Positions 17,150 to 27,106 of a stretch of 64,000 nt of DNA are shown here, piece by piece. The DNA lies in assembly GCF_001639145.1 (NCBI RefSeq), contig NZ_LROY01000002.1, positions 1,272,501 to 1,336,500 on the forward strand, written 5' to 3'. A program made the position numbers and the translations under genes. The notes under the pieces were generated by a model. It ran no database searches and was not told the DNA's origin. It saw only the letters and a list, made by a program, of their open reading frames with translations. Source of the DNA: Microbulbifer sp. Q7. GTDB lineage: Bacteria > Pseudomonadota > Gammaproteobacteria > Pseudomonadales > Cellvibrionaceae. The number at the start of each line of letters is the position of its first letter. Position 1 is the stretch's first letter.

Positions 17150-18436
17150 TTACTTCTTGTAGCCGTGTCCAGTACCGGCACCGGGGTGCAGATACCGATC
17201 GCGCAAGCGCGTTGAACGGTTTTCCAGAGATTGCGGTTTTCCGTCGATTACAACGAGCTCCGCAAAGCTGGTCACTTCCAGTGGATCGCCGCTCCACAGC
17301 ACCAACTCCGCCGCACCCCCCGGCGCCAGCACACCACCCTCAAGGCCAAACACCTGGGCAACATTTGCCGTAATCGCACGCACGCCCTCTTCAAAAGGCA
17401 GTCCGTACGCCACGGCATTGCCGGCGCCCTGGCGCGAGAGGTAGCTGTTGTGGGTACCGGCATAGCCGGGTCCGCCAATTACTACGGTCACGCCCGCCTT
17501 TTGCAACAGTGCGGCGTTATCCAGGCGCGCGCCGAGCTTCTCAAACGCGGTGGGCGTATTGCTCATTGCGTCAATGACCACCGGAACCCGCGCGGCGGCC
17601 AGTTGCTCCGCGACCATCCAGCCTTCCGAAGCGCCCTCAATAATCAGCTTCAGATCGAACTGCTTTGCCAGCGCCAGCAGTTGCAGGATATCGCTAGCCC
17701 GGTTGGCATTCACCAGCAGAGATTGCTCGCCGCTGAGCAGCGGCTGCAGGGACTCAAGATCGGCAATGGAGAAATCGAGGTCTCGCCACTCGCCGCGGCG
17801 AACGGCATCGCGGTTGTCCGCGTATTCCTTTGCCTGTCCCAACGCGGCCTGAATCTGCGCGTATGCGCGCGCACGGCTACCGCCGGCCAGGGAAGCGCCG
17901 TATTCACCGTAATAGATTTTTTGCAGCAGTGCCCGATCCGTCACACTGTCAAAATCCCCGGTGAGCTTTATGCCAAAACCCTGACCGGCAAAAATCTTCT
18001 GCTGGCTATTGGGTACCACCACGGCGCGCGTAACGCCACCGGCGCGGTTGAACGGAATTAACGTGGAGTGCGGGTTGAAGGCGACTACCGGATTGAAACC
18101 GGCACCGATAGAGCTGTCTTCAATCGCGCCATCATTGGTCGACGCCGCCGCCCCGATTTCCGTAAGCCCCAGTTCGCTATTCGGTGCGATAAGGCCCGGG
18201 GTGACCACTTTGCCGCGGCCATCAATCACCAGGTCTGCCGTCATAGTGCCGAGATCATCGGCAATCTGCGCAATGCGGCCATCTTTGACCAGTACATCCC
18301 CGATTTGCAGGGTGCCCTGATCACTCAGAGTGATGACCTTTGCGCCCTTGATCAGCAGTGTTTCCGCCAACGCCACTGGCGCCGTGAAAAATACAGAGGC
18401 CAGCACACCCATCTTCAGCAACTGTTTCATTTTCAT
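17150..18436 (-). CDS. Secreted amidohydrolase-like protein lacking the HxH motif
   Basis: 428 residues with a signal peptide (LLKMGVLASVFFTAPVALAE). The amidohydrolase beta-sandwich and barrel features are visible (LLIKGAKVITLSDQGTLQIGDVLVKDGRIAQI; GKVVTPGLIAP; ending in APGGAAELVLWSGDPLEV). Where active members have PGxIDxHxH, this one has PGLIAPNSELG. Neither HxH nor the later barrel histidines can be found, so the metal site appears lost. The ATG overlaps the stop of the upstream amidohydrolase (TAATG). The two may form a pair in which this is the non-catalytic partner; that is inference. Confidence 0.85.
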   Translation of the reverse strand: MKMKQLLKMGVLASVFFTAPVALAETLLIKGAKVITLSDQGTLQIGDVLVKDGRIAQIADDLGTMTADLVIDGRGKVVTPGLIAPNSELGLTEIGAAASTNDGAIEDSSIGAGFNPVVAFNPHSTLIPFNRAGGVTRAVVVPNSQQKIFAGQGFGIKLTGDFDSVTDRALLQKIYYGEYGASLAGGSRARAYAQIQAALGQAKEYADNRDAVRRGEWRDLDFSIADLESLQPLLSGEQSLLVNANRASDILQLLALAKQFDLKLIIEGASEGWMVAEQLAAARVPVVIDAMSNTPTAFEKLGARLDNAALLQKAGVTVVIGGPGYAGTHNSYLSRQGAGNAVAYGLPFEEGVRAITANVAQVFGLEGGVLAPGGAAELVLWSGDPLEVTSFAELVVIDGKPQSLENRSTRLRDRYLHPGAGTGHGYKK

Positions 18437-19878
18437 TAGCGCTCTCCTCCTTCTGGCAGACGCTCACCCTCGGCATCCAGAATCCCCAACTCAAAATCAC
18501 TGTGCGGCTGTCGTTCGGGGTTATCGCGGTCGTACATCAAATTGCCATCAATAAAAACTTTTTCGGCTTTGCTGTAGACGCTGAACGGATTGCCAGACCA
18601 CACCACCACGTCCGCCATCTTGCCTTTTTCCAGGCTGCCGGTGACGTCGTCAATACCGAGGGACTTGGCCGGATTCAGGGTCATCCAGACCGCGGCGTGG
18701 CGCGGCTCGATATGGAAACCGGCGCGCTGGCCTGCCACCATCGCCTTGGCAGTTTCCTCGTTGAGGTGCTGGATACCCACCGCAGAATCCGAATGGATCA
18801 ATGCGCAGGCCTTGGCCTGGTCAACAATGGCAATATTGGCTTCGGTCATATCAAACGCTTCGTGCTTGAAGCCCCACCAGTCCGCCCACATGGCTGCACA
18901 AACGTTGTTCTCTGCCAGCAAGTCAGCGACCTTGTACGCCTCTACCGCGTGGTGGAAGGTGGAAATCTGAAATCCGAACTCCTCCGCCACATCCATCATG
19001 ATGGCCATTTCTTCACCGCGGTAGCAGTGGTTGTGTACCAGGATATCGCCGTTCAGCACGCCTGCCAGGGTCTCCATCTGCAGGTTGCGGTCCGGCTCTT
19101 CCCCGCCATTTTTCTCGTAGTTATCCCACTTGTCGCGATAGGCGGAGGCTTCAATCCAGGCCTGGCGATAACCGGCCACGTTGCCCATGCGCGTTGAGGG
19201 CGCACTGCCCTTGCCGCCATAGACCCGCTTGGGGTTCTCGCCACAGGCCATTTTCAGGCCATAGGGCGCGCCGGGGAATTTCATATCCTGCACGCTGCGG
19301 CCGGGTACGTTTTTCAGAGTGACACCGCGGCCGCCAAACAGGTTGGCCGAGCCCGGAAGAATCTGCAGCGTGGTCACGCCGCCCGCCAGGGCCAGCGCAA
19401 ACTGCGGATCCTGTGTCCACACGGAGTGCTCTGCCCACACCTCGGCGGTGTTCGGCGAGGTCATTTCGTTACCATCCTGGGAGGATTCAATCGCCGGTGC
19501 GGGGTAGTCCCCAAGGTGGGAGTGGACATCAATAATGCCCGGGGTCACCCATTTGCCGGCCCCCTCCACCACCATACCCTTCTTGGGGGCCTTCAGGTCT
19601 TCACCGATGGCTGCAATCTTGCCGTCTTTCAGTAATACATCCGTATTGTTCAGCTGTTCACCGGTGCCAGTTAACACGGTCGCTCCGCGAATCAGAACCG
19701 GGGCTGTCTCGTCGGCTTTATAGGTCGACGGGAATGCGCCCTGGCGCGCGAAATCGGCCCCGTCTGACTTGTCCTGTTTATCACCGCCGCACGCACTGAG
19801 CGCCACGGCCAGTACCGTACTGCCGGCCACGGCCAACAGACGTTGCCGCACATTATTCGAATCCAGAGTTGGCCGCAT
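18436..19878 (-). CDS. Amidohydrolase family lipoprotein
   Basis: 480 residues. A lipoprotein signal (TVLAVALSAC) places it in the periplasm or outer membrane. The metal motif is intact: PGIIDVHSHLGDYPAP. Further features are VTTLQILPGSANLFGGRG, a second-site VHNHCYRGEEM, and STFHHAVEAYKVADLLAE. The ending LEKGKMADVVVWSGNPFSVYSKAEKVFIDG is the usual amidohydrolase C-terminal strand region. The frame opens at 19893, but the ATG at 19878 follows AGGAGG by five bases. It is the first gene of a coupled pair with the metal-site-less paralogue. The substrate is unknown; peptidase or imidazolone-type hydrolase activity is known in relatives. Confidence 0.9.
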   Translation of the reverse strand: MRPTLDSNNVRQRLLAVAGSTVLAVALSACGGDKQDKSDGADFARQGAFPSTYKADETAPVLIRGATVLTGTGEQLNNTDVLLKDGKIAAIGEDLKAPKKGMVVEGAGKWVTPGIIDVHSHLGDYPAPAIESSQDGNEMTSPNTAEVWAEHSVWTQDPQFALALAGGVTTLQILPGSANLFGGRGVTLKNVPGRSVQDMKFPGAPYGLKMACGENPKRVYGGKGSAPSTRMGNVAGYRQAWIEASAYRDKWDNYEKNGGEEPDRNLQMETLAGVLNGDILVHNHCYRGEEMAIMMDVAEEFGFQISTFHHAVEAYKVADLLAENNVCAAMWADWWGFKHEAFDMTEANIAIVDQAKACALIHSDSAVGIQHLNEETAKAMVAGQRAGFHIEPRHAAVWMTLNPAKSLGIDDVTGSLEKGKMADVVVWSGNPFSVYSKAEKVFIDGNLMYDRDNPERQPHSDFELGILDAEGERLPEGGER

Positions 19879-20016
19879 TGCCCCTCCTACCACTGCTGTT
19901 GTTATAGAAAATCAGATTGAAGATCAGCGCCCATGCTAGCAGCAATTCAGGAATCCGCCAGCACCGCACATGACGCGGCCGACCAGATGCTTTGGCCAAT
20001 CGAGACAGTCAACGCA

Positions 20017-20131
20017 GGAAGTTTCTGTGGAGATAGATACAGGAGGTTACTGCAGGGGTAGAAACAGGAATTGATACGGGGAGTTGATGAAGAGAATTGA
20101 CGCAGAGGGTTACACCCAGGAATTGAAGTAA
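20017..20131. repeat. Degenerate array of about nine 12-14-base repeats
   Basis: The stretch divides into units that begin with GGA, GGG or GAG and often continue with TTGA or TTAC. Examples are GGAGATAGATACA, GGAGGTTACTGCA, GGAATTGATACG, GGGAGTTGATGAA, GAGAATTGACGCA and GGAATTGAAGTAA. Units are imperfect, so this is a decayed short tandem array in the intergenic gap. No open frame crosses it convincingly. Confidence 0.5.
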
Positions 20132-20158
20132 CGCCCGGGCGCAGCCCCAGTGCGGCGG

Positions 20159-20470
20159 TTAATAATGCAGCAGCTTGATAATCCGCTCGCCATTATCACA
20201 CTCGCCCACCACTTCCGGTTCAGAGAGCTTTGAGCCCGCCTGGATAATCTTGTTACTGGGGTAGGAAACAAAGCAGGCGAAGTTAAAGTTCACCGCCCAG
20301 TTGCAGCGGATCAACCCGTCATCCTCATCGTAGAAGCGCTCCTGGCAAAAGCTCAGGTTAGGGCTCTGCCCTCCGCCCAGCTGCGGCTGGCCGGGGTCTT
20401 CCGTTTGTGCGCTGGTCACCAACGCCATCACGGCCAATAAAACGCCTGTAGACACAACCCAGCGCATCAT
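20159..20470 (-). CDS. Small secreted cysteine-containing protein, unknown
   Basis: About 103 residues. It begins MMRWVVSTGVLLAVMALVTSAQ, a clear signal peptide, followed by a glycine/glutamine-rich linker. The globular part holds four cysteines (FCQERF, IRCNW, FACFV, GECDN), suggesting two disulfides in the periplasm. The frame extends to a TTG at 20491, but the ATG at 20470 has AGG six bases upstream and starts the signal peptide. I do not recognise the family. It is divergent from the ychJ-like gene. Confidence 0.65.
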   Translation of the reverse strand: MMRWVVSTGVLLAVMALVTSAQTEDPGQPQLGGGQSPNLSFCQERFYDEDDGLIRCNWAVNFNFACFVSYPSNKIIQAGSKLSEPEVVGECDNGERIIKLLHY

Positions 20471-20630
20471 CTCATACCTGCCTTTCGCCAAAACGGCGCC
20501 CGTTACTACTTTGAGCCTAGCAGGTACTGCGCCTATTTCCTCTCAAGACCCGACCAGTCAGTTTTTCACCGCCCTGTTATCATATACGGCACATGCCAGA
20601 GATCACCAAGCACCGGAGCCTGTACCGATC

Positions 20631-21029
20631 ATGTCAACGCCCGCCACGTCTGCGTCCCCGCCCTGCCACTGTTGCTCCGGCAAGCCACTCGCGCAGTGTT
20701 GCGGGATTTACCTGAGCGGCCAAGTCTACCCCAATACTGCCGAGGCGCTGATGCGCAGCCGTTACAGTGCATTTGTGACCGGCAACCTGCCCTACCTGAC
20801 AAAAACCTGGCACCCGGACACCTGCCCCGAGCTCAACAGCGACGATTTGACCACCCGGTGGCAAGGGCTCGAAGTGGTAAAAAGCAAACAGGGGCTGAAG
20901 AAGTCCATTGTCGAGTTTCGAGCCTGGTTTACCGATGGCGACACCGAGCGTGCGCTGCACGAAATTTCCCTGTTCAAGCTACACAAAAAACGCTGGGTCT
21001 ATGTGGAACCGCTGGACAAGTGGCCGTAA
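20631..21029 (+). CDS. ychJ: YchJ family SEC-C domain protein
   Basis: 132 residues. The N-terminal CHCCSGKPLAQCCGIYLSG is the SEC-C-like zinc motif. The family core EALMRSRYSAFVTGNLPYLTKTWHP and VVEF-like IVEFRAWF follow, then the ending EISLFKLHKKRWVYVEPL. These match YchJ/UPF0225 throughout. The start is the ATG before STPATSASPP; the open frame further upstream (to 20511) lacks conservation. The function is unknown; a zinc-binding protein related to the NTF2-like fold is expected. Confidence 0.92.
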   Translation: MSTPATSASPPCHCCSGKPLAQCCGIYLSGQVYPNTAEALMRSRYSAFVTGNLPYLTKTWHPDTCPELNSDDLTTRWQGLEVVKSKQGLKKSIVEFRAWFTDGDTERALHEISLFKLHKKRWVYVEPLDKWP

Positions 21030-21222
21030 ATCGGCGCAAGCTGAACCCTCCGATAGATAAGGATTTGCGTGTCATTATTAGCCACATCGCCGTGCGTAAT
21101 TCCGCCAGTGCCATAATGTAAGACCAGAGCAATCAATAATTTTGATTTATCGATAACAACTGTACGGTGCATGGCAGGTTCGAATTGCACGCTGAGTGCC
21201 GGCAGTATTGCTTGAGGATTGT

Positions 21223-22596
21223 ATGTCTACCGATCTCGTTGATGCACAGGTATCGCCTACCGGGCAGTTTGACATTCTGTCCAAATACGAAATTAACAAG
21301 CTGGCCCGGCACAGCCATGGCCCGCACTATCAAATGTTCCGCAACTGCGCCCTGGCAGTTCTCAACTGCGGAAACTACATGGACGACGGTAAAGAACTGC
21401 TGGAGAAATACCGGGATTTCGATATTGCCGTAGTACCCACCGAGCGCAGCGTCAAACTTGAAGTGAAAAATGCCCCGGCCTCGGCGTTTGTCGACGGCAA
21501 GATGATCCAGGGCATCGCCGAGCACCTGTTTGCGGTGCTGCGTGACATCATTTACGTGAACAGCGAAATTACCGGAAACCCGCGCTATGACCTGGTATCG
21601 GCCCAGGGGGTGACCGATGCGGTATTCCATATCCTGCGCAATGCCGGCACTTTTGATGGCGACCGCACCCCCAGGCTGGTGGTGTGCTGGGGCGGCCACT
21701 CGATTTCCCAGGAAGAATACGACTACACCAAGCGCGTGGGTTACGAGCTGGCGCTGCGCCACCTGGACATCTGTACCGGCTGCGGCCCCGGTGCCATGAA
21801 GGGGCCGATGAAAGGCGCCACCATCGGCCACGCCAAGCAGCGCTACCGCCACGGGCAATATCTCGGCATCACCGAGCCGGGCATCATTGCCGCGGAAGCC
21901 CCCAATCCGATCGTCAACGAACTGGTGATCATGCCGGATATCGAAAAGCGGCTCGAAGCCTTCGTGCGCACCGGCCACGGAATTATCGTGTTCCCGGGGG
22001 GCGCCGGCACGGCGGAAGAGATTCTGTATCTGCTGGGCATCCTGCTCCACGAAGAAAATCGCGAGCAGCCCTTCCCGGTCATCTTTACCGGCCCGGCCAG
22101 CGCCGCCGACTATTTCATCCGCATTGACCAGTTCATCGGTTCCACCCTGGGCGAAGCCGCCCGCTCGCGCTACCAGATCATCATCGATGACCAGCAGGAA
22201 GTGGCCCGGCAAATGGCTGCCGGTATCCAGCAGGTGCGCCAGTACCGCAAGGAAACCGGCGATGCCTATTACTACAACTGGCAGTTGAGAGTCTCCACCG
22301 AGTTCCAGCGGCCCTTTGCGCCCACCCATGAAAATATGCGCGGGCTCGCGCTGCACCAGAACCAGGAGCCCTATCTCCTAGCGGCCAACCTGCGCCGGGC
22401 GTTCTCCGGCATTGTTTCCGGCAATGTGAAGGATGAAGGCATTCGCAACGTAGAGAAAAACGGGCCTTACGAATTGTGCGGCGATCCGGCACTGATGCAG
22501 AGCATGGACAGCCTGCTGGAATCCTTCGTCAAACAGCAACGGATGAAGCTGCCGGGCAAGACCTACACACCCTGCTATCGCATTGTCGGCGAGTAG
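21223..22596 (+). CDS. ppnN: Nucleotide 5'-monophosphate nucleosidase (LOG family)
   Basis: 457 residues, the length of E. coli PpnN (YgdH), which cleaves purine and pyrimidine nucleoside monophosphates to base and ribose phosphate and is tuned by (p)ppGpp. The central LOG domain is seen in RLVVCWGGHSISQEEYDYTKRVG, CTGCGPGAMKGPMKGA and the phosphate-binding FPGGAGTAEEILYL. The N- and C-terminal extensions match PpnN rather than short LOG proteins. The ATG at 21223 has GAGG six bases upstream; an in-frame ATG at 21196 does not. A bidirectional terminator follows. Confidence 0.94.
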   Translation: MSTDLVDAQVSPTGQFDILSKYEINKLARHSHGPHYQMFRNCALAVLNCGNYMDDGKELLEKYRDFDIAVVPTERSVKLEVKNAPASAFVDGKMIQGIAEHLFAVLRDIIYVNSEITGNPRYDLVSAQGVTDAVFHILRNAGTFDGDRTPRLVVCWGGHSISQEEYDYTKRVGYELALRHLDICTGCGPGAMKGPMKGATIGHAKQRYRHGQYLGITEPGIIAAEAPNPIVNELVIMPDIEKRLEAFVRTGHGIIVFPGGAGTAEEILYLLGILLHEENREQPFPVIFTGPASAADYFIRIDQFIGSTLGEAARSRYQIIIDDQQEVARQMAAGIQQVRQYRKETGDAYYYNWQLRVSTEFQRPFAPTHENMRGLALHQNQEPYLLAANLRRAFSGIVSGNVKDEGIRNVEKNGPYELCGDPALMQSMDSLLESFVKQQRMKLPGKTYTPCYRIVGE

Positions 22597-22621
22597 GCTT
22601 TTCGCAAACCCCCAGACGAAA

Positions 22622-22650
22622 AAAAAGCGCAGCTCGAGGCTGCGCTTTTT
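22622..22650. terminator. Bidirectional terminator between ppnN and gcvP
   Basis: The perfect 12-base arms AAAAAGCGCAGC and GCTGCGCTTTTT lie around a 5-base loop. They sit between two convergent genes and serve both strands. Confidence 0.93.
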
Positions 22651-22653
22651 GGT

Positions 22654-25548
22654 TCAGTCTTCTGCGTAATCCGTCATCGGCGGGCAGGCACAAATCAGGT
22701 TTTTATCCCCGTACACATTGTCCACCCGGCCTACCGGCGGCCAGTACTTTCTCTGGCGCAGGCTGTCCAGCGGAAACACCGCCTCGGCCCGGCTGTAGGC
22801 GTGATTCCACGGCTCCACCGCCAGCACTTCCGCCGTATGCGGGGCATTGACCAGCGGATTGCTGTCCAGCGGCCACTCACCCCGCTCGACCCGGGCAATC
22901 TCCTCGCGAATCTGGTTCATCGCATCGCAAAAACGGTCCAGCTCCTCGATCGATTCACTTTCCGTGGGCTCGATCATCAAGGTGCCGGCCACCGGGAAAG
23001 ACATGGTGGGCGCGTGGAAACCGTAGTCGATCAGGCGCTTGGCCACGTCGTCGACAGAAATACCGCTGGTTTCCTTCAGCGGCCGCAGGTCCACAATGCA
23101 CTCGTGGGCTACGCGGCCGTTGCTACCGCGATACAGAATCGGATAGCTATCCTGCAGGCGTGCCGCAATGTAGTTGGCATTGACGATGGCCAGTTCGGTA
23201 GCCTTGCGCAATCCATCGCGGCCCATCATGCGGATATACATCCAGGTAATCGGCAGAATGCTGGCGCTGCCGGCGGTGGCCGCCGATACCGGCGCACCAT
23301 GGCGATTGGCCTGGGCAATGCCTTTACTGCCGGCAGACACCGCACCGGGCAGGAATTCCGCCAGATGCGCACCCACCGCCACTGGCCCCACACCGGGGCC
23401 GCCGCCACCGTGGGGAATACAGAAGGTTTTGTGCAGGTTCAGGTGGGAGACGTCCCCGCCAAATTTGCCCGGCTGGCACAGGCCCACCATGGCATTGAGG
23501 TTGGCACCATCGATATACACCTGGCCGCCGTGACGGTGCACGATCTCGGCAATCTCACGAATACCTTCCTCGAATACCCCGTGGGTAGAGGGATAGGTCA
23601 CCATGATCGCCGCCAGCCGCTCGGCGTGCTCGCTGGCTTTCGCGCGCAGGTCTTCCAGGCTGACATTCCCGTGCTCATCGCACTTCACCACCACCACACG
23701 CATACCGCACATCTGTGCAGAGGCGGGGTTGGTGCCGTGGGCGGAGCTGGGTATCAGGCAGATATCGCGCTCCGCGTCACCGCGGCTGGCATGATAGGCG
23801 CGGATTGCCAGCAGCCCGGCGTACTCGCCCTGGGAACCCGCATTGGGCTGCAGGGAAATGGCATCGTAGCCGGTGATTTCGCACAGCATGGCTTCCAGGC
23901 TGTCTATCATTCCGCTGTAGCCATCCACCTGCTCTGCCGGCGCCAGCGGGTGCACGTTGGCAAATTCCGGCCAGGTCACCGGCAGCATTTCCGCGGTGGC
24001 GTTGAGCTTCATGGTGCAGGAGCCCAGCGGAATCATCGAGCGATCGAGGGCGATGTCCCGGTCCGCCAGAGTGCGCAGGTAGCGCAGCATTTCGGTCTCG
24101 GAATGGTAGCGGTTGAACACCTCGTGACTGAGCAGCGCGTCGCTGCGCAGCAGGTTGCCCGGCAACACCGGCGCTTCACGGGTTTCAATGCTCTCGAAGT
24201 TCAAGCGGCTTTCTGCCTCAAACACCGACCACAGCACTTCCACCTCTTCGCGGGTCGCGGTTTCGTCGAGGGAGATCCCCACCCGTTCGCCGTCGATCAC
24301 CCGCAGGTTTATCCCCTTGTGCTTCGCCGCATCGTGCACCCTGGCGGCACCGCCGTTTACGCGCACGCTCAGGGTGTCAAACCAGGTCTCGTTCTCCACC
24401 TCGCAGCCCAGCTCCTGCAAGCCAAGGGCCAGCACGCTGGTGAGGTAATGCACCCGCGCGGCGATGGTACGCAGCCCCTGGGGACCGTGATACACCGCAT
24501 ACATCGACGCCATGACCGCCAGCAAGACCTGCGCGGTACAGATATTGGAGGTGGCCTTTTCCCGACGGATATGCTGCTCGCGGGTCTGCAGGGCCAGCCG
24601 GAACGCGGGCTTGCCATTGGCATCGATCGACTGGCCGACCAGACGCCCCGGCAAGGAGCGTTTGAAGGACGCACGGGTTGCCATATAGGCCGCGTGCGGG
24701 CCACCAAAGCCCATGGGCACACCGAAACGCTGGGTGGAGCCGACCGCGACATCCGCCCCCAGCTCCCCCGGCGAGGTCAGCATGACCAGGCTCAGGATAT
24801 CCGCGGCCATCACCGCCAGGCCGCGCTGCGCATGTACCGCATCGATCACTGCGCGGTAATCCCGCACGGCGCCACTAACCCCGGGGTACTGCAACAGCAC
24901 ACCAAACACGGCAGTCGCATCCAGGTCTGTGGCGGGGTCCCCGACAATCACCTCAATACCCAGCGGCTCCGCGCGGGTCTGCAGTACCTCGATGGTCTGC
25001 GGCAGGCAATCGCGATCGACAAAAAAGGCCCGCGCTTTGGACTTGGACATACGCTGGCACAGGGTCATCGCCTCGGCGGCCGCGGTGGCTTCATCCAGCA
25101 TCGACGCATTGGCCAGATCCATACCGGTCAGGTCACTGACCATGGTCTGGAAGTTAAACAGCGCCTCCAGCCGGCCCTGGGAAATCTCGGGCTGGTACGG
25201 GGTATAGGCGGTGTACCAGGCCGGGTTTTCGAGGATATTGCGCAGCACTACATTGGGAGTGCGGGTGCCGTAATAGCCCTGGCCGATAAAGGAGCGGAAC
25301 GATTGGTTGGTCTCTGCCAGCGCACGCAACTCCGCCAGCGCCTCGTGCTCGGGCACACCCTCGGGCAGCGCCAGTGCCGCCGGCATGCGAATGCCACCGG
25401 GAATCACATCGTCGATGAACGCATCGACACTGGAATGCCCAAGCGCTTCCAGCATCCGCGCGAGATCGTCCTGCGAGGGGCCGATATGGCGATGGGTAAA
25501 TTCGTCGCGACGCTCCAGGTCGCGCAGGGTTTGCTTTGCTTGCAGCAT
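22654..25548 (-). CDS. gcvP: Glycine dehydrogenase (decarboxylating), P protein
   Basis: 964 residues, full length for the single-chain P protein of the glycine cleavage system. It decarboxylates glycine on PLP and passes the aminomethyl group to lipoyl-GcvH. Signatures are [17 protein letters not shown] at the start, the glycine-rich [12 protein letters not shown], and the PLP lysine K707 in [19 protein letters not shown]. The last gene of the glyA-sdaA-gcvT-gcvH-gcvP operon, 24 bases after gcvH. GGAG lies nine bases before the ATG. A terminator follows the stop codon. Confidence 0.97.
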   Translation of the reverse strand: MLQAKQTLRDLERRDEFTHRHIGPSQDDLARMLEALGHSSVDAFIDDVIPGGIRMPAALALPEGVPEHEALAELRALAETNQSFRSFIGQGYYGTRTPNVVLRNILENPAWYTAYTPYQPEISQGRLEALFNFQTMVSDLTGMDLANASMLDEATAAAEAMTLCQRMSKSKARAFFVDRDCLPQTIEVLQTRAEPLGIEVIVGDPATDLDATAVFGVLLQYPGVSGAVRDYRAVIDAVHAQRGLAVMAADILSLVMLTSPGELGADVAVGSTQRFGVPMGFGGPHAAYMATRASFKRSLPGRLVGQSIDANGKPAFRLALQTREQHIRREKATSNICTAQVLLAVMASMYAVYHGPQGLRTIAARVHYLTSVLALGLQELGCEVENETWFDTLSVRVNGGAARVHDAAKHKGINLRVIDGERVGISLDETATREEVEVLWSVFEAESRLNFESIETREAPVLPGNLLRSDALLSHEVFNRYHSETEMLRYLRTLADRDIALDRSMIPLGSCTMKLNATAEMLPVTWPEFANVHPLAPAEQVDGYSGMIDSLEAMLCEITGYDAISLQPNAGSQGEYAGLLAIRAYHASRGDAERDICLIPSSAHGTNPASAQMCGMRVVVVKCDEHGNVSLEDLRAKASEHAERLAAIMVTYPSTHGVFEEGIREIAEIVHRHGGQVYIDGANLNAMVGLCQPGKFGGDVSHLNLHKTFCIPHGGGGPGVGPVAVGAHLAEFLPGAVSAGSKGIAQANRHGAPVSAATAGSASILPITWMYIRMMGRDGLRKATELAIVNANYIAARLQDSYPILYRGSNGRVAHECIVDLRPLKETSGISVDDVAKRLIDYGFHAPTMSFPVAGTLMIEPTESESIEELDRFCDAMNQIREEIARVERGEWPLDSNPLVNAPHTAEVLAVEPWNHAYSRAEAVFPLDSLRQRKYWPPVGRVDNVYGDKNLICACPPMTDYAED

Positions 25549-25572
25549 TTGAATCGTCTCCGCTCCTGAAAA

Positions 25573-25947
25573 TTATTCGCCGTCGACCAGCGCGGCGTAG
25601 GCATCCGCACTCAGCAGCGCCTCCAGCTCCGCCGGGTTTTGCGGTCGTACACGCATAAACCAGCCCTCGCCCATGGGGTCGCTGTTGACCAGTTCCGGTT
25701 CATCCGGCAGCGCACCGTTGACCGCGACCACCGTGGCCGCGAACGGCAGGGAGATATCGCCCGCCGCTTTTACTGACTCGATCACCGCCACTTCATCACC
25801 GGCGGCCAGCTCAGCGCCCTCTTCCGGCAGTTCCACAAACACCACATCCCCCAGCTGCGACTGGGCAAAATCGGTAATGCCGACGGTCACTTCGTCGCCT
25901 TCCACAGAGAACCACTCGTGGCTTTCGGTATATTTCACATTGCTCAT
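25573..25947 (-). CDS. gcvH: Glycine cleavage system H protein
   Basis: 124 residues. It carries the lipoyl arm that shuttles the aminomethyl group between the P, T and L proteins. The lipoylated lysine is K60 in VIESVKAAGDI. The family start KYTESHEWFSVEGDEVTVGITDFAQ and the PELVNSDPMGEGWFMRV segment are intact. It lies 30 bases downstream of gcvT and 24 bases upstream of gcvP, in the same operon. Confidence 0.97.
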   Translation of the reverse strand: MSNVKYTESHEWFSVEGDEVTVGITDFAQSQLGDVVFVELPEEGAELAAGDEVAVIESVKAAGDISLPFAATVVAVNGALPDEPELVNSDPMGEGWFMRVRPQNPAELEALLSADAYAALVDGE

Positions 25948-25977
25948 ATTCTTTTTCCTGAAATTCAGTTGGGCTAC

Positions 25978-27093
25978 TTAACCGCGGTAATAACGCTGGG
26001 GGACAAAGGGGGTCTTGGCCACGGCGATGGGGATGCTCTTGCCGCGCACCAGGGCCTGCAGGCTGGTGCCGATTTTTTCGTAGCCGCGATCCACATAGGC
26101 CATGCCAACCGCGGCGCCCAGGGTGGGTCCGTAACCGCCACTGGTGACCTTGCCCACAACATTGCCGGCCTCATCGATCAGGTCGGCGCCGGCGCGCACC
26201 GGAATCTTGCCCTGCACCGAGAAGCCCACGCGCTTGCGCGCCACACCCTCGGCGATCTGCGCGAGTACCACATCGGCACCGAGGAATCCGCCGGCCTTGG
26301 CGCCGTCGGCGCGGCGCGACTTGGCAATGCTCCACAGCAGGCTGGCTTCCACCGGGGTTGTGTCGCGGTCCATATCGTTGCCGTACAGACACAATCCGGC
26401 TTCCAGGCGCAGGGTGTCGCGGGCACCGAGGCCGATCATCTGCACGCGGCCATCGTCCAGCAGGTTGCGGGCCACCCTCTCCACCGCACTGGCCGCCACG
26501 GAAATTTCAAACCCGTCTTCACCGGTGTAACCGGAGCGGGTCACATAGCAGTCTTCGCCAAACAGCTCGACACGCGCACCGCGCATAAACGTCAGCGCAC
26601 AGGTTGCGGGTGCCAGCTCGCCGATCAGTTCACCGGCCATGGGGCCCTGAACCGCCAGCAATGCCTGCTGGCCGAGCACGCGGATATCACAGCCGCGCAG
26701 GTGCTGCTGCAAATGCGCGATATCCGCCGCGGCGGTTGCGGCATTCACCACCAGGAAAAATTCGTTCTCTGCCCAGCGGGTAATAATCAGGTCATCGAGA
26801 ATGCCGCCGGTTTCCGACGTCATCACCGCGTAGCACTGCTGATTGATCGCCAGCCCCTGTACGTCGATGGGCAACAGCTTTTCCAGCGCGCTCGCCGCAT
26901 CGCTGCCGCGCACCACCAGCTGCCCCATGTGGGAAACATCAAACACGCCCACCGCTTCGCGGGTGTGCAGATGCTCCTGAACGATGCCGGTACGGTACTG
27001 AATGGGCATGGCGTAACCGGCGAACGGCACCATTTTTCCGCCGAGTTCCTCGTGCAGTGCGTACAGTGGCGTCTTGCGTACTTCATTATTCAT
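25978..27093 (-). CDS. gcvT: Aminomethyltransferase, T protein
   Basis: 371 residues. It moves the one-carbon unit from the H protein to tetrahydrofolate and releases ammonia. Family motifs are KMVPFAGYAMPIQY, the folate-site VFDVSHMGQLVVRG, LDDLIITRW and RSGYTGEDGFEISV. The C-terminal domain ends with SGGYGPTLGAAVGMAYV. It sits between sdaA (13 bases upstream) and gcvH (30 bases downstream). The operon links serine deamination and glycine cleavage, feeding one-carbon units and pyruvate. Confidence 0.97.
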   Translation of the reverse strand: MNNEVRKTPLYALHEELGGKMVPFAGYAMPIQYRTGIVQEHLHTREAVGVFDVSHMGQLVVRGSDAASALEKLLPIDVQGLAINQQCYAVMTSETGGILDDLIITRWAENEFFLVVNAATAAADIAHLQQHLRGCDIRVLGQQALLAVQGPMAGELIGELAPATCALTFMRGARVELFGEDCYVTRSGYTGEDGFEISVAASAVERVARNLLDDGRVQMIGLGARDTLRLEAGLCLYGNDMDRDTTPVEASLLWSIAKSRRADGAKAGGFLGADVVLAQIAEGVARKRVGFSVQGKIPVRAGADLIDEAGNVVGKVTSGGYGPTLGAAVGMAYVDRGYEKIGTSLQALVRGKSIPIAVAKTPFVPQRYYRG

Positions 27094-27106
27094 GGTGTTC
27101 TTTTCC

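Noticed and set aside
21133..22356. Minus-strand open frame opposite ppnN
   Set aside because: No motifs; ppnN is intact on the plus strand.
22801..25569. Plus-strand open frame of over 900 codons opposite gcvP
   Set aside because: It has no family motif and is histidine/glutamine/glycine-rich, the usual shadow of a G/C-rich gene on the other strand.
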